DNA of 64,000 nucleotides. It comes from Perognathus longimembris pacificus (Eukaryota; Chordata; Mammalia; Rodentia; Heteromyidae). A program made the position numbers and the translations under genes. Positions 12,691 through 22,248 of this stretch are shown here, piece by piece. The stretch lies in the NCBI RefSeq assembly GCF_023159225.1, contig NC_063168.1, positions 57,391,398 through 57,455,397 on the forward strand. Reading direction: 5' to 3'. How positions within the stretch are numbered: the first letter of the stretch is position 1; each line of letters opens with the position of its first letter. Under the pieces are notes generated by a model, which was not told the origin of the DNA, did no database searches, and saw only the letters and a list, made by a program, of their open reading frames with translations.

Positions 12691-12875
12691 TTGGACACCT
12701 GCTTTGGTGTGGTCTTGAGGGCTGAGATGGTTCTGTTGGACATCCCCCCATAGCAGAGGGACAGCTCCTGCACTTCTGTGGTCCCTGGCTTGAAGAGGAC
12801 TCTCATGCCGCTGGTCACCTTGGCAATGTCATCTTCCCTCCGGGAGGCCTGCTTGAATGCAGAGAAAAACTCACC
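12691..12875 (-). CDS. XDH: Xanthine dehydrogenase-like exon, isolated and intact
   Basis: This 185-bp minus-strand exon encodes 61 codons plus two bases, including [37 protein letters not shown] and [17 protein letters not shown] recognise this as the region of xanthine dehydrogenase/oxidase near residues 400-460, where the FAD domain passes into the flavoprotein C-terminal domain. It is much closer to XDH than to aldehyde oxidase. On the minus strand it is preceded by a pyrimidine-rich acceptor (CCCATTCTTTTCCAG) and ends at a strong donor (TCCAA then GTAAGAG). The flanks are intronic, so it is not a processed copy. The frame is intact with conservative differences from human as I remember it. 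No neighbouring XDH exon was found in the window, and XDH normally lies downstream of SRD5A2 in the same orientation. It is probably a partial inverted duplicate; a rearranged XDH locus is the alternative. Confidence 0.85.
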
Positions 12876-13880
12876 CTGGAAAAGAATGGGGAGATGCTGT
12901 TCCTCGCCTTTTCTGGCAAATGCTGTCAATGGAGAGACAGTCTGAAATAACAGGACTGTGGGGGGAAAGGAGGCCAGGAGGAAAGAGAGAAGAGGAGGGG
13001 AAGAGAAGTGAGGTGAGCTAAGTAGTGGGGAGGGAAAGGGAAGGAAGGAGAGGTGAAAGAAAGTAAAGAGAGTATAGATGAGCAGAGGTAGGTGATAAAA
13101 CCAAATCAGAACTAACTGCCTAGCACTTGGGAGGTCCCAGCTTGCATCATCAGAAGGAGGAAAGGGTCAGGATTTCTCTCCTAGGAAAGCTGAATGGGGG
13201 GCAGCTGGTCTCCACAGAGCAAGCATCAGGAAGAAGGAAGGATACCTCCAGGAGGGGACCCACAGACCCTCCCTGGCCCCCAGGATCAGAGCCGGCTCAG
13301 CCTCTCCAGAGCTCCCAGAGAGACCTCCCTTGGCCGAGCGGCCTGTCCAGCAGTGACAGGGAGATGGAGCACAGGGTGAAGCCTCCTCCCTTGAGCCTCC
13401 CCAGGTGGCCTCCAGCTTGTCCCTCCCTCTTGACCCTCGGTGACTTTGAGAAAGCCTGCTTCCTGAGAGTCAGTCCACTGTGGGATGACAACCGTGCTTG
13501 TGCTTTGGGCCTGTGTCTCCCCTGGGCCTGAGCCTGAGCCTGTCTCTGGGGAGAGGACAGCGGGAATCACATGCCGGGGTCAACCACTGACTGCCCTTCT
13601 GGGCCAGGTTGTTCCTGAGTTCTGTACTCACGCTGGGCCTGGACATTGTGAGGGTTACCACAGTCTCTTGCTCTGACAGAGACAGGAAGCCTTCCCCTGC
13701 TGACTAAGCTAGCTAAGGTTCCTGGTGACATCATGGCCCCAGGACACTGAGGCCAGCACTTGAACTTGGCTCTGGGGCACAGGTTCCAAATGTTCACTCA
13801 GAATGTGCCTATCCTTATGATGTTTTCACTGGGTTCCACCAACCATCTGTTTCTGGTCAACCATCATTCTTTCTAAAGTG
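12876..13880. other. GC-richer flank of the XDH-like exon
   Basis: No repeat family recognised apart from a purine-rich stretch at 12955-13078. Short open frames occur on both strands (for example 13127-13531 + and 13286-13570 -), as expected in GC-rich DNA, and none looks like XDH. Probably XDH intron carried along with the exon. Confidence 0.45.
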
Positions 13881-13882
13881 GG

Positions 13883-13999
13883 AGTCTCTCTCTCTCTCTC
13901 TCTCTGGACTTTCCTACCCAGGCTGGCTTTGAACCCTGATCCTCAGATCTCAGCCTCCTGAGTAGCTAGGATTATAGGTGTGAGCCACCAGTGCCTGGT
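13883..13999 (-). mobile_element. Partial long-Geo SINE (B1-like part), antisense
   Basis: A (TC)n run, then CCCAGGCTGGCTTTGAACCC and CAGCCTCCTGAGTAGCTAGG, the reversed left part of the long Geo SINE. The Geo half is missing. Confidence 0.78.
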
Positions 14000-14059
14000 A
14001 GAAAAATTCTCTTTATCCTCTAAATATTTGTGTCTCTAATAGATTTTTGTTTGTGTGTT

Positions 14060-14385
14060 TGTTTTTGTGGTAGTGGCTTTTGATCTCAGGGCCTTGCACT
14101 TGCTAGGCAGAAGCTCTGTCACTTGAGTCATGTCTGCAGCCCTTTTTGCTTTAGTTATTTTCCAGGTGGAGTCTCCCTATCACTCCCCGCAAGCCAGTTT
14201 AGACCATGATCTTGCCACTTAGGCTTGTATTGCAGGGACATTTGTATGCCACTATGTCTAGCTTGTTGGTTGAAATGGTGTCTTCTTAAATAGTTCCTTT
14301 AAGGCTGGCCTTGAACTGCAATCCTTCTGCTCTTTACCTTATAAGTAGTTGGGATTGCAGGACTGAACTATCATGTTCAGCTTTC
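14060..14385 (-). mobile_element. Old composite ID plus B1-like SINE, antisense
   Basis: A reversed ID-like segment (CAGGGCCTTGCACTTGCTAG, CACTTGAGTCATG) is followed by B1-like segments (GGCTGGCCTTGAACTGCAAT). It resembles an ancient B4-type composite and is heavily diverged. Confidence 0.6.
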
Positions 14386-15125
14386 TTTGTTGTTGTTTCT
14401 TTCCCTAATTTTTTTGGATAATAAAATAATATTTCTTCTATAACATTTATTCTAATGGCAAACAATTATTGAAATATGTATTCAGTTATCAAAGTAAAAT
14501 GGCAGCAGTTTTTGAGGCCTAGTTCCAAGAAATTAAGTTTATGTAATGAAGTTTTCAAGTGTGTGAAGGACAGGTTTTGGTGTTGTTAGGGAAAACTGGC
14601 TCCCAGGGCCTCTGGGTTGGGAAGGGGGTACCCCAAGATCATTAGAAAGGTCCTCACTCCTGAATCCATTCAACCCCTTGTTTCCACTTAACCCTCTTCT
14701 TTTCTGAGACCTCATCTGCCCTTTGCCTCAATCCAGTTTCCTCATTGTGCAGACCTGCTTCTTCAAGAACACAGTGCACTTGGCCTGTGGCGCTGTGGTC
14801 TGTGTTTGGACTCACGAATGCATCCTTTGATGTTTACACTTCCGCCTGACTAATGGCCTGTTCATTCTCTTTTGGGACACGGGGGATGCCTCTTGTTTTG
14901 TGCCTAATGATATTTTTGGCCGTCTAGTAGGGAAAACGACCATATTGAAAACATCATGTACCTTGTGGAGTAGATTCTCATTTGGTGACATGATGTAAAA
15001 TCTCTATGTAACCCTCAACTCTCTTCCAGGTGTGTCCACTGCCATGTTCTTAAATCCTCACAGAATCATTTCTAAGTGATCTTCCAGAAAAGAAATTACA
15101 TTTAATTGCAGTGGGAAGGATAACA
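14386..15125. other. Unassigned sequence
   Basis: About 740 bp with no gene and no confidently named repeat. Confidence 0.4.
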
Positions 15126-15140
15126 CCTTGGCATTATTTA

Positions 15141-15348
15141 TTTATTTATTTTTTGGCCAGTCCTGGGCCTTGGACTCAGGGCCTGAGCACTGGGTCCCTG
15201 GCTTCTTCCCGCTCAAGGCTAGCACTCTGCCACTTGAGCCACAGCGCCGCTTCTGGCCGTTTTCTGTATATGTGGTGCTGGGGAATCGAACCTAGGGCCT
15301 CGTGTATCTGAGGCAGGCACTCTTGCCACTAGGCTATATCCCCAGCCC
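15141..15348 (-). mobile_element. IDL-Geo dimeric SINE, antisense
   Basis: A full-length copy of the CpG-bearing type (CTTCCCGCTCAAGG, CAGCGCCGCTTCTGGCCG). Its TTTA-rich tail is preceded by the 15-bp duplication CCTTGGCATTATTTA at 15126-15140, repeated at 15349-15363. Confidence 0.95.
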
Positions 15349-15363
15349 CCTTGGCATTATTTA

Positions 15364-15929
15364 ATAGAGCAGTGTATGCAACATCATGTGGAGACTTACT
15401 TGCTCATTATTTCTTAACTCATGTAGTATGTGCCAGAGCCCTGAAGGAAGGGGTCAGCAGCAGGTGGGTTTTGAGGTTGGCATGAGATGGGAGTTACACT
15501 AAAGTTAAAGCTTTCTTTTGTCAGTAGTGTAGCTGTCCATTCTACATGAAATAGGTTGCTGAAGAAAGTCAAAATGTATGTTACTGCACATGTGTGTGAA
15601 GTATGGGGAAGTAAGGAAGACATGAATATGAAGATACTGCATGCTGCAAACTCTACCTGCTTCTCACTCTTAGAGAAAGGGATGGGAAAAATTGGATTAA
15701 ATTCCTGATTTATGTGTCTAAATATTTAGAAGTTATAAATCAAGTCAATAAATACGAAAATAAAATATCTCCTATGTTTCTACCTTGTCAGATGTGTATT
15801 TTGTCCTCATTGTGGCTCTGTATTTTCAAATTTGCCTACTTTCTAACATTTACTTACATCCTTTGTACTTGCAGCACAAACTTCATTGTTAAATATGACC
15901 ATAGACAGAGTGGTGCCTTTCTTGGCTAA
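15364..15929. other. Unassigned sequence
   Basis: No gene or repeat recognised. The 71-codon open frame at 15714-15929 is short and resembles nothing known to me. Confidence 0.4.
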
Positions 15930-16176
15930 TTTTTTGTGTGTTGTTGTTGTCGTTGGTCCTGGGGCCTGAACTCTGGGCCTGGGCTCTGTCCCTGAGCTCT
16001 TTACCTCAAGGCTAGTGCTCTACCACTTTGAGGGACAGTGCCATTGCCCGTTTTCTTGTGGTTAATTGGAGATAAGAGTCTACAGACTTCCTTGCCTGAG
16101 CTGGCTTTGAGCCATGATCCTCAGATCTCAGCCTCCTGAGTAGCTAGGATTACAGGCATGAGTTCCCAGTGCCCAG
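15930..16176 (-). mobile_element. Long Geo SINE, antisense
   Basis: The Geo half (CTCAAGGCTAGTGCTCTACC) comes first, then GTTAATTGGAGATAAGAGTC and the B1-like part ending TAGCTAGGATTACAGGCATG. Moderately diverged. Confidence 0.82.
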
Positions 16177-16689
16177 CCTTAGCTAAAATTTTAAACTTGC
16201 TCTTTTTCTGGTCAAACTGTAAGTTTTCCAAATCTTTTGGCTCTGCTTTTTCCTTCCTATTCTCATGGCAAGTCTGGCTAAAACCATCTAGCAATACTAA
16301 CACTATTGCCTGAATGTTGTGTTGCCTTGAAATTTCCTCTGCTAATTTGTTTAGTCCATTTCCTTTATATTCACTCTCCTGCAAAGTCTCAGGACATGCA
16401 CAAAATGTGGAAAAATTAGTTACCAGAATATAACAAAGGGCTGTATGTCCAATCTACAATAGAGTCTGTATTAAAAGACTTCATGAGAACAGTCATAATG
16501 GTTTGTGTTCCTATCAGCATTCTGGTCTTCTGAATGCTCACTAGAATTGTCTACTATGCTCTGCTTATAGTATTTTAGGCTTTCCCTTCCCCTTTCCTTC
16601 AAAATGTTCCAAACTCCTATCAATTTCAAAGCAAACCTACTCCAAAGACTTCTGAACCAAATTGTAAAGTACAGTTACAGAAACAGCCT
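16177..16689. other. Unassigned sequence
   Basis: About 510 bp without recognised content. The 87-codon minus-strand frame ending at 16121 runs partly through the SINE. Confidence 0.4.
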
Positions 16690-17075
16690 GATGCTTGGCA
16701 TTGCTTTTCTATGTTAGCTTTCTATAAATGTGACAAAATAATTGAGAAAACCAACTAAAGAGGAAGAAAGAAAGATTTGGGTTCTTAGTGTTAGCCCATT
16801 GCTTCTGGATGCCATCACTTTGGGCCTTTCGTGAGGGAGAACATCATGGCCGGGAGTGTGTGGTAGAGCAAAGCTTTTCTATTATGGGACTGAGAAGCAG
16901 TGAGGGACAAGAAGGGATAAGGATCCCAAGGTACATTTCAAGGGTACACCCCAATAAGCTACTTTTTACATCTAGGTCATAACTCTTAAAGTTGCACCAC
17001 CTCTGAATAATGCTACAAGCTGTTGACTAAGCCTTTATTAGCACATGGACACTTCAGGTGCAAACTATAACAGCT
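16690..17075 (-). mobile_element. MaLR-type LTR remnant, antisense
   Basis: Contains ATAAATGTGACAAAATAATT, then AAAGATTTGGGTTCTTAG, a GGGAGAACATCATGGCC segment and a TGCAAACTATAACA end. The layout matches the MaLR-like piece at 9785-10197. Confidence 0.55.
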
Positions 17076-17415
17076 GCAATAGAAGAAAGCATTTGAATTT
17101 GGATGCAGGTCCATAGGAATCATTCAAACTGATGTACATAGAGGAAAATAAGATTGAAAAATATGGCCAATATGATAACACCTCTTAGACCTCAAAGGAA
17201 ATTTGCTGGAGTAATACCTTGGGCTCCAATAAAATCATTGGCTCATAGATTCATTGTTCTCTCTTGCTCTACACCCACTGGTTGAGCCCATATGTTCTAG
17301 ATAGTTCCCCCAACCCCTCATTGGACCTTTAAATGTGCTATACTCACTTTTCTGGGGACTGTAAATAATAGCATGCTATTGTTTCATGTATTTTGATGAG
17401 TTTCTCCTTTGTCTT
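17076..17415. other. Unassigned sequence
   Basis: No gene or repeat recognised. Confidence 0.4.
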
Positions 17416-17419
17416 TCTT

Positions 17420-17452
<33 letters not shown>

Positions 17453-17545
17453 GGTCATCTTTTGTTTTTTGGTATTGGGAATTGAACCTAGGCTGTTGCA
17501 CTTGCCAGGAAAGTGCTTTGCCACTGAGTTTCACCCCAACTCTCC
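17416..17545 (-). mobile_element. (CT)n run and old ID-like SINE, antisense
   Basis: A CT run at 17416-17444 leads into a reversed ID-like body (GGGAATTGAACCTAGGC, CTTGCCAGGAAAGTGCTTTG). Probably an old ID copy with a pyrimidine tail. Confidence 0.6.
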
Positions 17546-17837
17546 TTTGTGTGTCTTCAACCAGCACATCATCTTGGCTTACCCAAGGCTCGGAGTGAGA
17601 GTGGCTATCATGGCAGAAATAAATTGATCACAGGCTGGACAAGAGTCATAGGGTGTCTACTGCCATAAACAAGTTTCCTGCCAGAGGGATGCCTGGTCAC
17701 AACTTAGACATGTAGACATTAGTCCACCATCAGGATAATGAAGTGAAAAGCATATAATTGTCTTTGATCATAGCTCCTGAGAACCTATTAGGGAAGGGCT
17801 AGAGTTGTAAGCACTCCCCAGAGAGAGGTCTCAAAAT

Positions 17838-17842
17838 GAAAG
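17838..17842 (+). repeat. Target site duplication GAAAG, left copy
   Basis: Directly precedes the TG of the 5' LTR and is repeated exactly after the 3' LTR at 23276-23280. The next outward base differs, so the duplication is 5 bp. Confidence 0.85.
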
Positions 17843-18342
17843 TGTTGGGGATTATTATGGCCTGGGAAAGACTGCCCTTCCACCAGCCTTGGGACAATAG
17901 AAGCCCCTCCCACCTTTTGACCTCTACCCCTTGGGAGGTGAACACGTGCGTGCCACCATGATGGGGTTGTCCCGCCCACAAAGGGAAGTTTTGTGATGTC
18001 ACTTGATGAACGTGACCCCTAGCCTATGACTGACCCTTTGGCCAGCCCCCTTTCTTTCCCGCCACTACTTCTATATAAGTGCCCTTCCATATTAAAGTCT
18101 TTGAGACGCATTCCACCACCGCAGCGTGTCCCTGATGCCTTCCTTTCGCCTCCGCCCTCGGTAACATGTGGGGGGAACTGGGGGGAGGGGAAGCTTCAGC
18201 AACCCGTCCTCTACTTAGCGTTTGCCCATGTGAGCACGCCTTTGGCCTTCCGCTGGCGGAGGGCCAGGCTGGGTGCTCTTTCATAGAGTTTGTGGTTACC
18301 ATTCTCCCCGTGGGGGGAGAAAGGGGGTCCAGAACCCCAACA
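17843..18342 (+). repeat. 5' LTR (500 bp)
   Basis: Starts TGTTGGGGATT and ends CCAGAACCCCAACA. It carries a GC box (CCCGCCC near 17970), a CRE-like TGATGTCA near 17994, a TATA box at 18072-18079 and ATTAAA at 18091-18096. It reads as identical to the 3' LTR. Confidence 0.96.
18072..18096 (+). promoter_or_regulatory. LTR TATA box and polyadenylation signal
   Basis: TATATAAG at 18072-18079 is followed after 11 bp by ATTAAA (18091-18096). A start about 30 bp after the TATA box would fall just past ATTAAA, so the signal would lie in U3 upstream of the cap site. R would be short and U5 over 200 bp. The same arrangement is in the 3' LTR at 23005-23029. Confidence 0.65.
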
Positions 18343-18346
18343 TAAA

Positions 18347-18364
18347 TGGCGCCCGAACGGGGAC
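18347..18364 (+). other. Primer-binding site, tRNA-Lys3 type
   Basis: TGGCGCCCGAACGGGGAC begins four bases after the 5' LTR. It matches the complement of the tRNA-Lys3 3' end at 17 of 18 positions. The single difference (G for A) would form a G-U pair with the tRNA in RNA. Confidence 0.9.
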
Positions 18365-18439
18365 CGAATTGTACGGCCGAGAAGTTCGGGGTACAGTATC
18401 CCCACAGATTTTGCTAAGTAGGGTTTTAGAGGAGGGTCC

Positions 18440-18978
18440 TGCCCATCCAGATGGGGCAGAAGCATGGAGACAAGACAGGCTCGCGGGACGCGGCGCCAGA
18501 GAGTTGCCCCGCCGTGGCGATTTGGCGCCGGGCGGCGGAGGGAGCGGGGCGCGCTTCCCGCGGAAGCATGTCAGTGGAGCAGTGGGGCCGGAGCAAGAGG
18601 AATGCGACCCCGGGCTGGGGTCGGTTAGTTCTGCTCTGTGCGCCCCGGGCCAGACGGCGGTCCCGGCACCCGCAGCGGCGCTTGAGAAGCAGTGGGTGGC
18701 CGAGCGCCGGAGCGATTTGGCTTGCGCGGGCTGAGCTGAGTACACTGGGCTCTGCGCGGCCCGGGTTCGCGAGCTGCGTGCGCTGGGGCCCGCGTGGCAC
18801 CAGGCGTCTTTTGCGGTAACATTTCGGCGGCCGAGCACGGCGTGGCGGAAGCGCGGTTCCGCCATGTGGGAAGCTGTGGCATGGCGGCGGCAGAGCGTTG
18901 GGGATGGCTGCTGCTTTGGCCAGACTTGTATTTACAATGGCTGGGCTGGAGCCAGTGCGGCCCCAGCCCGCGGATGGA
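18440..18978 (+). other. CpG-rich block inside the LTR element
   Basis: Strongly GC- and CpG-rich, unlike the AT-rich remainder of the interior. Overlapping open frames on both strands reach 189 codons (18296-18865 -), as expected in such composition. None is recognised. The block ends at a 20-base A-run (18979-18998), which could be the tail of a captured transcript or a simple slippage run. Confidence 0.6.
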
Positions 18979-18998
18979 TTAAAAAAAAAAAAAAAAAA

Positions 18999-20824
18999 AA
19001 GCGTGGCGTGCAGTTTAGACCATGGGATGGTGTCCCAGTTGGGGTGCGTGGGCTGCTGCAGCCCGGCAAACTGCTTTATGCCCGCCGATGGTCGTTAAGC
19101 TCAGAAATTCGGGTGAGTTGGTTGAATCCTGATTTCTCTGACTTAACACACACGTGGAGCACAATGGGGCGCGCCATATTGGAGGCGGGGCCCCACCCAT
19201 TCCCCCCAGGTGAGGGGCGTGCCCAGGCTCGCCTGGGCTGGCCGATTGCGCTGCAGCTGAGAGAGGCAAGCACCCCGCTGTGCTTGCCTGCACTTTTCTC
19301 TCTGTGTCAGCTGCAGACGGGGTTGGAGACAGGAAAGCCTCAAATTATAAACTAAAATGGAATATTGAAAGGAAAACAAAGAGTTTTGATACAGCAATAG
19401 GTAATTTGATTGAACTTCCATGTTTACCAGTTCAAGGAGATAAAATCAACTGGAGTTTTCTAGATGGATAAAAGGGTTTGCTTGTCCACTGTGATTTAAA
19501 AATTGTCATGTTGGGAGTGTGTAATTAACAGGTTTCCCTTTTGTTTTTTATTCAACCACGTGGTTCTATTATGGGCAAATTAATATCATTTGCCGCTGGA
19601 ATTCCAGAAAATTTAAATGGCCAATCAAAGCAATTTTAAAGTGCGCTCAGGTATTTTTGTGTGTGTGTGTGTGTGTGTGCGCGCACGTGTGGTTGTTGGT
19701 AAGATTTAAAAGCATAACAATAGGTTTCCATCCCGGTGTTCGATGGAGATAAAGGTGCCTATAAAAATTTCCATAAGGTTCAAATATGCAACATGTGGTA
19801 AAAGTTCACCAGTATGTTATTTTATATTCAGTGTGTTTCCATAAGGTTCAAATATGCAGCATGTAGTAAAAGCACAATGGTATAAAATCAGCATGTTATT
19901 TTATACTCAGTGTGTTAAAAGTTAAGTGTGCATGTAGCCTTAACAACTCTTTGGCATAAATTAAGATTTTACCTTCCCATTTTCTCTCCTGTGTTCTCAT
20001 AAACTCTCAAGATCAAGAAATTGAGATTGCTTCATACAAATGTGACTATTAACCTCAATTTTCCTGACCCAGGATTAATATACTGCTTTATAGGATACAG
20101 GTGGACAGATGTTCTAGCCGCATGGACGGTCGCAGCTCCTGGATAGGAAGATGCCACCACATTCTGTTCCCAAACTGCCTTGTTTCACTACTAATGATTC
20201 TTTGCTCTCTCTCCCATTGGAAGCTGCTCGAATGATTTATGAGCCTTGAGTAGGATGTGAATAGTTCCATCTTAACAGTTACTCCAGGTTAAATCACCAT
20301 AGTTATGTTAGTGGTCACAGCAAGCCAGGTAAAATTTTGGGATTAAGAAAGTCTTTGAATTTTGTGATTAAGAAAGTCTTTTCACCCTGCTTAAACCAGA
20401 AGGGCATCGATATACCAGAGCCAGAAGTGCTGAAAAAATTTTGAACACCCTAACCAATCTATATAGAAATTTTACAGGCAACCCAGAGCAAGATGTGAGC
20501 AAGAGATACCACTACAGCTTTGCCTCGAGTTCCCCATCGCATGGCATGGAACTTGCCAAATGGGGATGAGGGACGCAGCCACTTCCGAGACTGAGGATTC
20601 CACAATGCTTTAACCCTTTGCCCTTGGTTGTCATTTATCTGTGTTCTCTTTCACTTGCCAGTGGGATTCAATGGCGTGATTCAAGTTGATGGCATGTAAA
20701 TCTCATGTTTTCTAAGTGTTATAGCCAAACCTTCACAAGCAGTTTTTGGTCAGTTCTCAACGGGTTACAAATGGATTATCTCTGTGTTTTTTCCTTGTTG
20801 CTCAATTGGGAATAAAAAGGGCTT
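18999..20824 (+). other. LTR element interior, non-coding
   Basis: No retroviral protein recognised. A 22-codon frame at 19571-19639 begins Met-Gly, as many Gag proteins do, but stops at once, so it is weak evidence of a gag remnant. A (GT)n run lies at 19657-19684. Confidence 0.5.
19768..19919 (+). repeat. Imperfect tandem duplication, about 68 bp
   Basis: The unit CCATAAGGTTCAAATATGCA to CAGTGTGT occurs at 19768-19835 and again from 19836, where the second copy carries an extra segment of about 15 bp. It lies inside the LTR element. Confidence 0.85.
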
Positions 20825-21050
20825 GTAGGACTATGACTCCCTGGATAGTTCAAAGCCAGCCCGGGCAAAAGGAAAAATTTCTCCAAAATCCCACCTCCCA
20901 GTTAAACAGCAAAGAGCCAGATTGAGAGCTCAACCACAGAGAGCGAGCAAAAGGCTGAAGCAGCACCGTGACTCAAGTGGTAGAGCACTAGCCTTGAGCG
21001 AAAGTGCTCATGGACAGTGCTCAGGCCCCGAGTTCAAACGCGGATGGGAA
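20825..21050 (+). mobile_element. Old Geo-related SINE inside the LTR element
   Basis: TTCAAAGCCAGCCCGGGC is followed by a non-standard middle, then the Geo half: GTGACTCAAGTGGTAGAGCA, CTAGCCTTGAGCGAAAGTGC and CAGTGCTCAGGCCCCGAGTT. It is clearly diverged while the surrounding LTRs read as identical, so it was probably carried inside the mobile template. Confidence 0.75.
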
Positions 21051-21292
21051 AATGCAATTCCAGCCACAAACGTTAAAATTCCTGGGACTTAGCCAGTCCA
21101 GGAGACGGAAAGGTGGAGTGGAGTGAGAGGAGAATGGTGCCATATTATCCTAAAGGGAGATGCCTTGTTTCACCCTTTCAAAATGGATCAGAGCCGGGAA
21201 ATCGAGAGAGATAATTCCTGTCCATTTTCTTCTTTTTTGCCAGTTGTATATAGGTGTATATATATATTTATTTATTTTGCCTCTGACTGGCT

Positions 21293-21889
21293 ATGCCAAA
21301 CCAGTTTTCTATCATTAACCACTTCTTTCAGTCGTTTCTCCTTACTCGTTCACTTTACAATTGGGTTTATGCTCCAAAAGGGAACTGTTCCTGGCTTATG
21401 CCCAGGGTGTGTTCTATGCCATTCATGCCAACCAGCTCTGAGAACTTGTCGATACTTTGCCTGACCTTTTCAAAAGTGTCTTTTGACAGAATAACATCTC
21501 TTGCTGAGATCACCAATGGGGAATTTGCCGTTCACAGTCGTCACCCTAACACAGGCCTGAACCCTGGAGGCACCAACCTTGGAAACTTCTGGGTATGCCC
21601 AAAGACTCAGGGGGGGCTAGAGAAAACCATAGCACTCTCTGGCCCTAGTGACCATACTCATGGTAATGATGGGGACTTTTTGCCAGCTACACCGGACTGC
21701 CAGGCTGACCAGGGGCCCTTGATTTACGTCGCCCCCTTGACAGCAGGAAGTAGCTACAGAAGACGAGACCTCCATCCATACTCCCTGCCTGGTGGCCGCC
21801 GGTGTCATAATTTTAAAAAAAAAAAAAACAAAAGGGGGAGGTATTCCCCAGGATTAATTAAGGATTCCCTAGGATTAATTAAGGATTAG
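21293..21889 (+). other. 198-codon open frame in LTR element, unassigned
   Basis: It lies where an env gene would be in a full-length provirus and ends through the internal purine tract. I recognise no signal peptide, furin-type site, transmembrane anchor or known domain. There is one possible N-glycosylation motif (NCS). A chance frame or a decayed remnant are both possible. Confidence 0.3.
21814..21841 (+). other. Internal second polypurine tract
   Basis: An A-run followed by CAAAAGGGGGAGG. Eighteen bases (AAAAAACAAAAGGGGGAG) match the 3' tract at 22757-22774 exactly. It lies about 0.93 kb upstream of the 3' LTR. Confidence 0.8.
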
Positions 21890-22070
21890 TTATGCTTATG
21901 TTAATTATCCAGAAATTTTAAATCATCCCGAATCAGTGTGGGATGGAGTACAGTATATGTGTTTTTCCAGATTGGAAAATTAAACCCAGAGCACCCACTC
22001 TGGAGAAATGTTTTCTTGTTTTCTCCAGGAAAAGGAGGACCATGTTGGACTTCTGCTCTCCCATGAAAAT

Positions 22071-22248
22071 ATGGAAAGTAGGACTGCCTACGGTAGGAGG
22101 CAACCAAGCTTCCTTTCCTTGTTTGCTTTCTAGATTCCTTCTTGAGCATCTCATGGCTCATGGAAAGTAGGACTGCCTACGGTAGGAAGCAACCAAGCTT
22201 CCTTTCCTTGTTTGCTTTCTAGATTCCTTCTTGAGCATCTCATGGCTC
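22071..22248 (+). repeat. Tandem duplication, 89-bp unit, two copies
   Basis: Copies at 22071-22159 and 22160-22248 start ATGGAAAGTAGGACTGCC and differ at one base (GGAGGC versus GGAAGC). Confidence 0.95.

Noticed and set aside
18296..18865. 189-codon minus frame and overlapping plus frames in the LTR element
   Set aside because: CpG-rich DNA lacks stops in several frames at once. No retroviral or host protein was recognised. One plus frame starts MGQ, as some Gag proteins do, but nothing downstream supports Gag.
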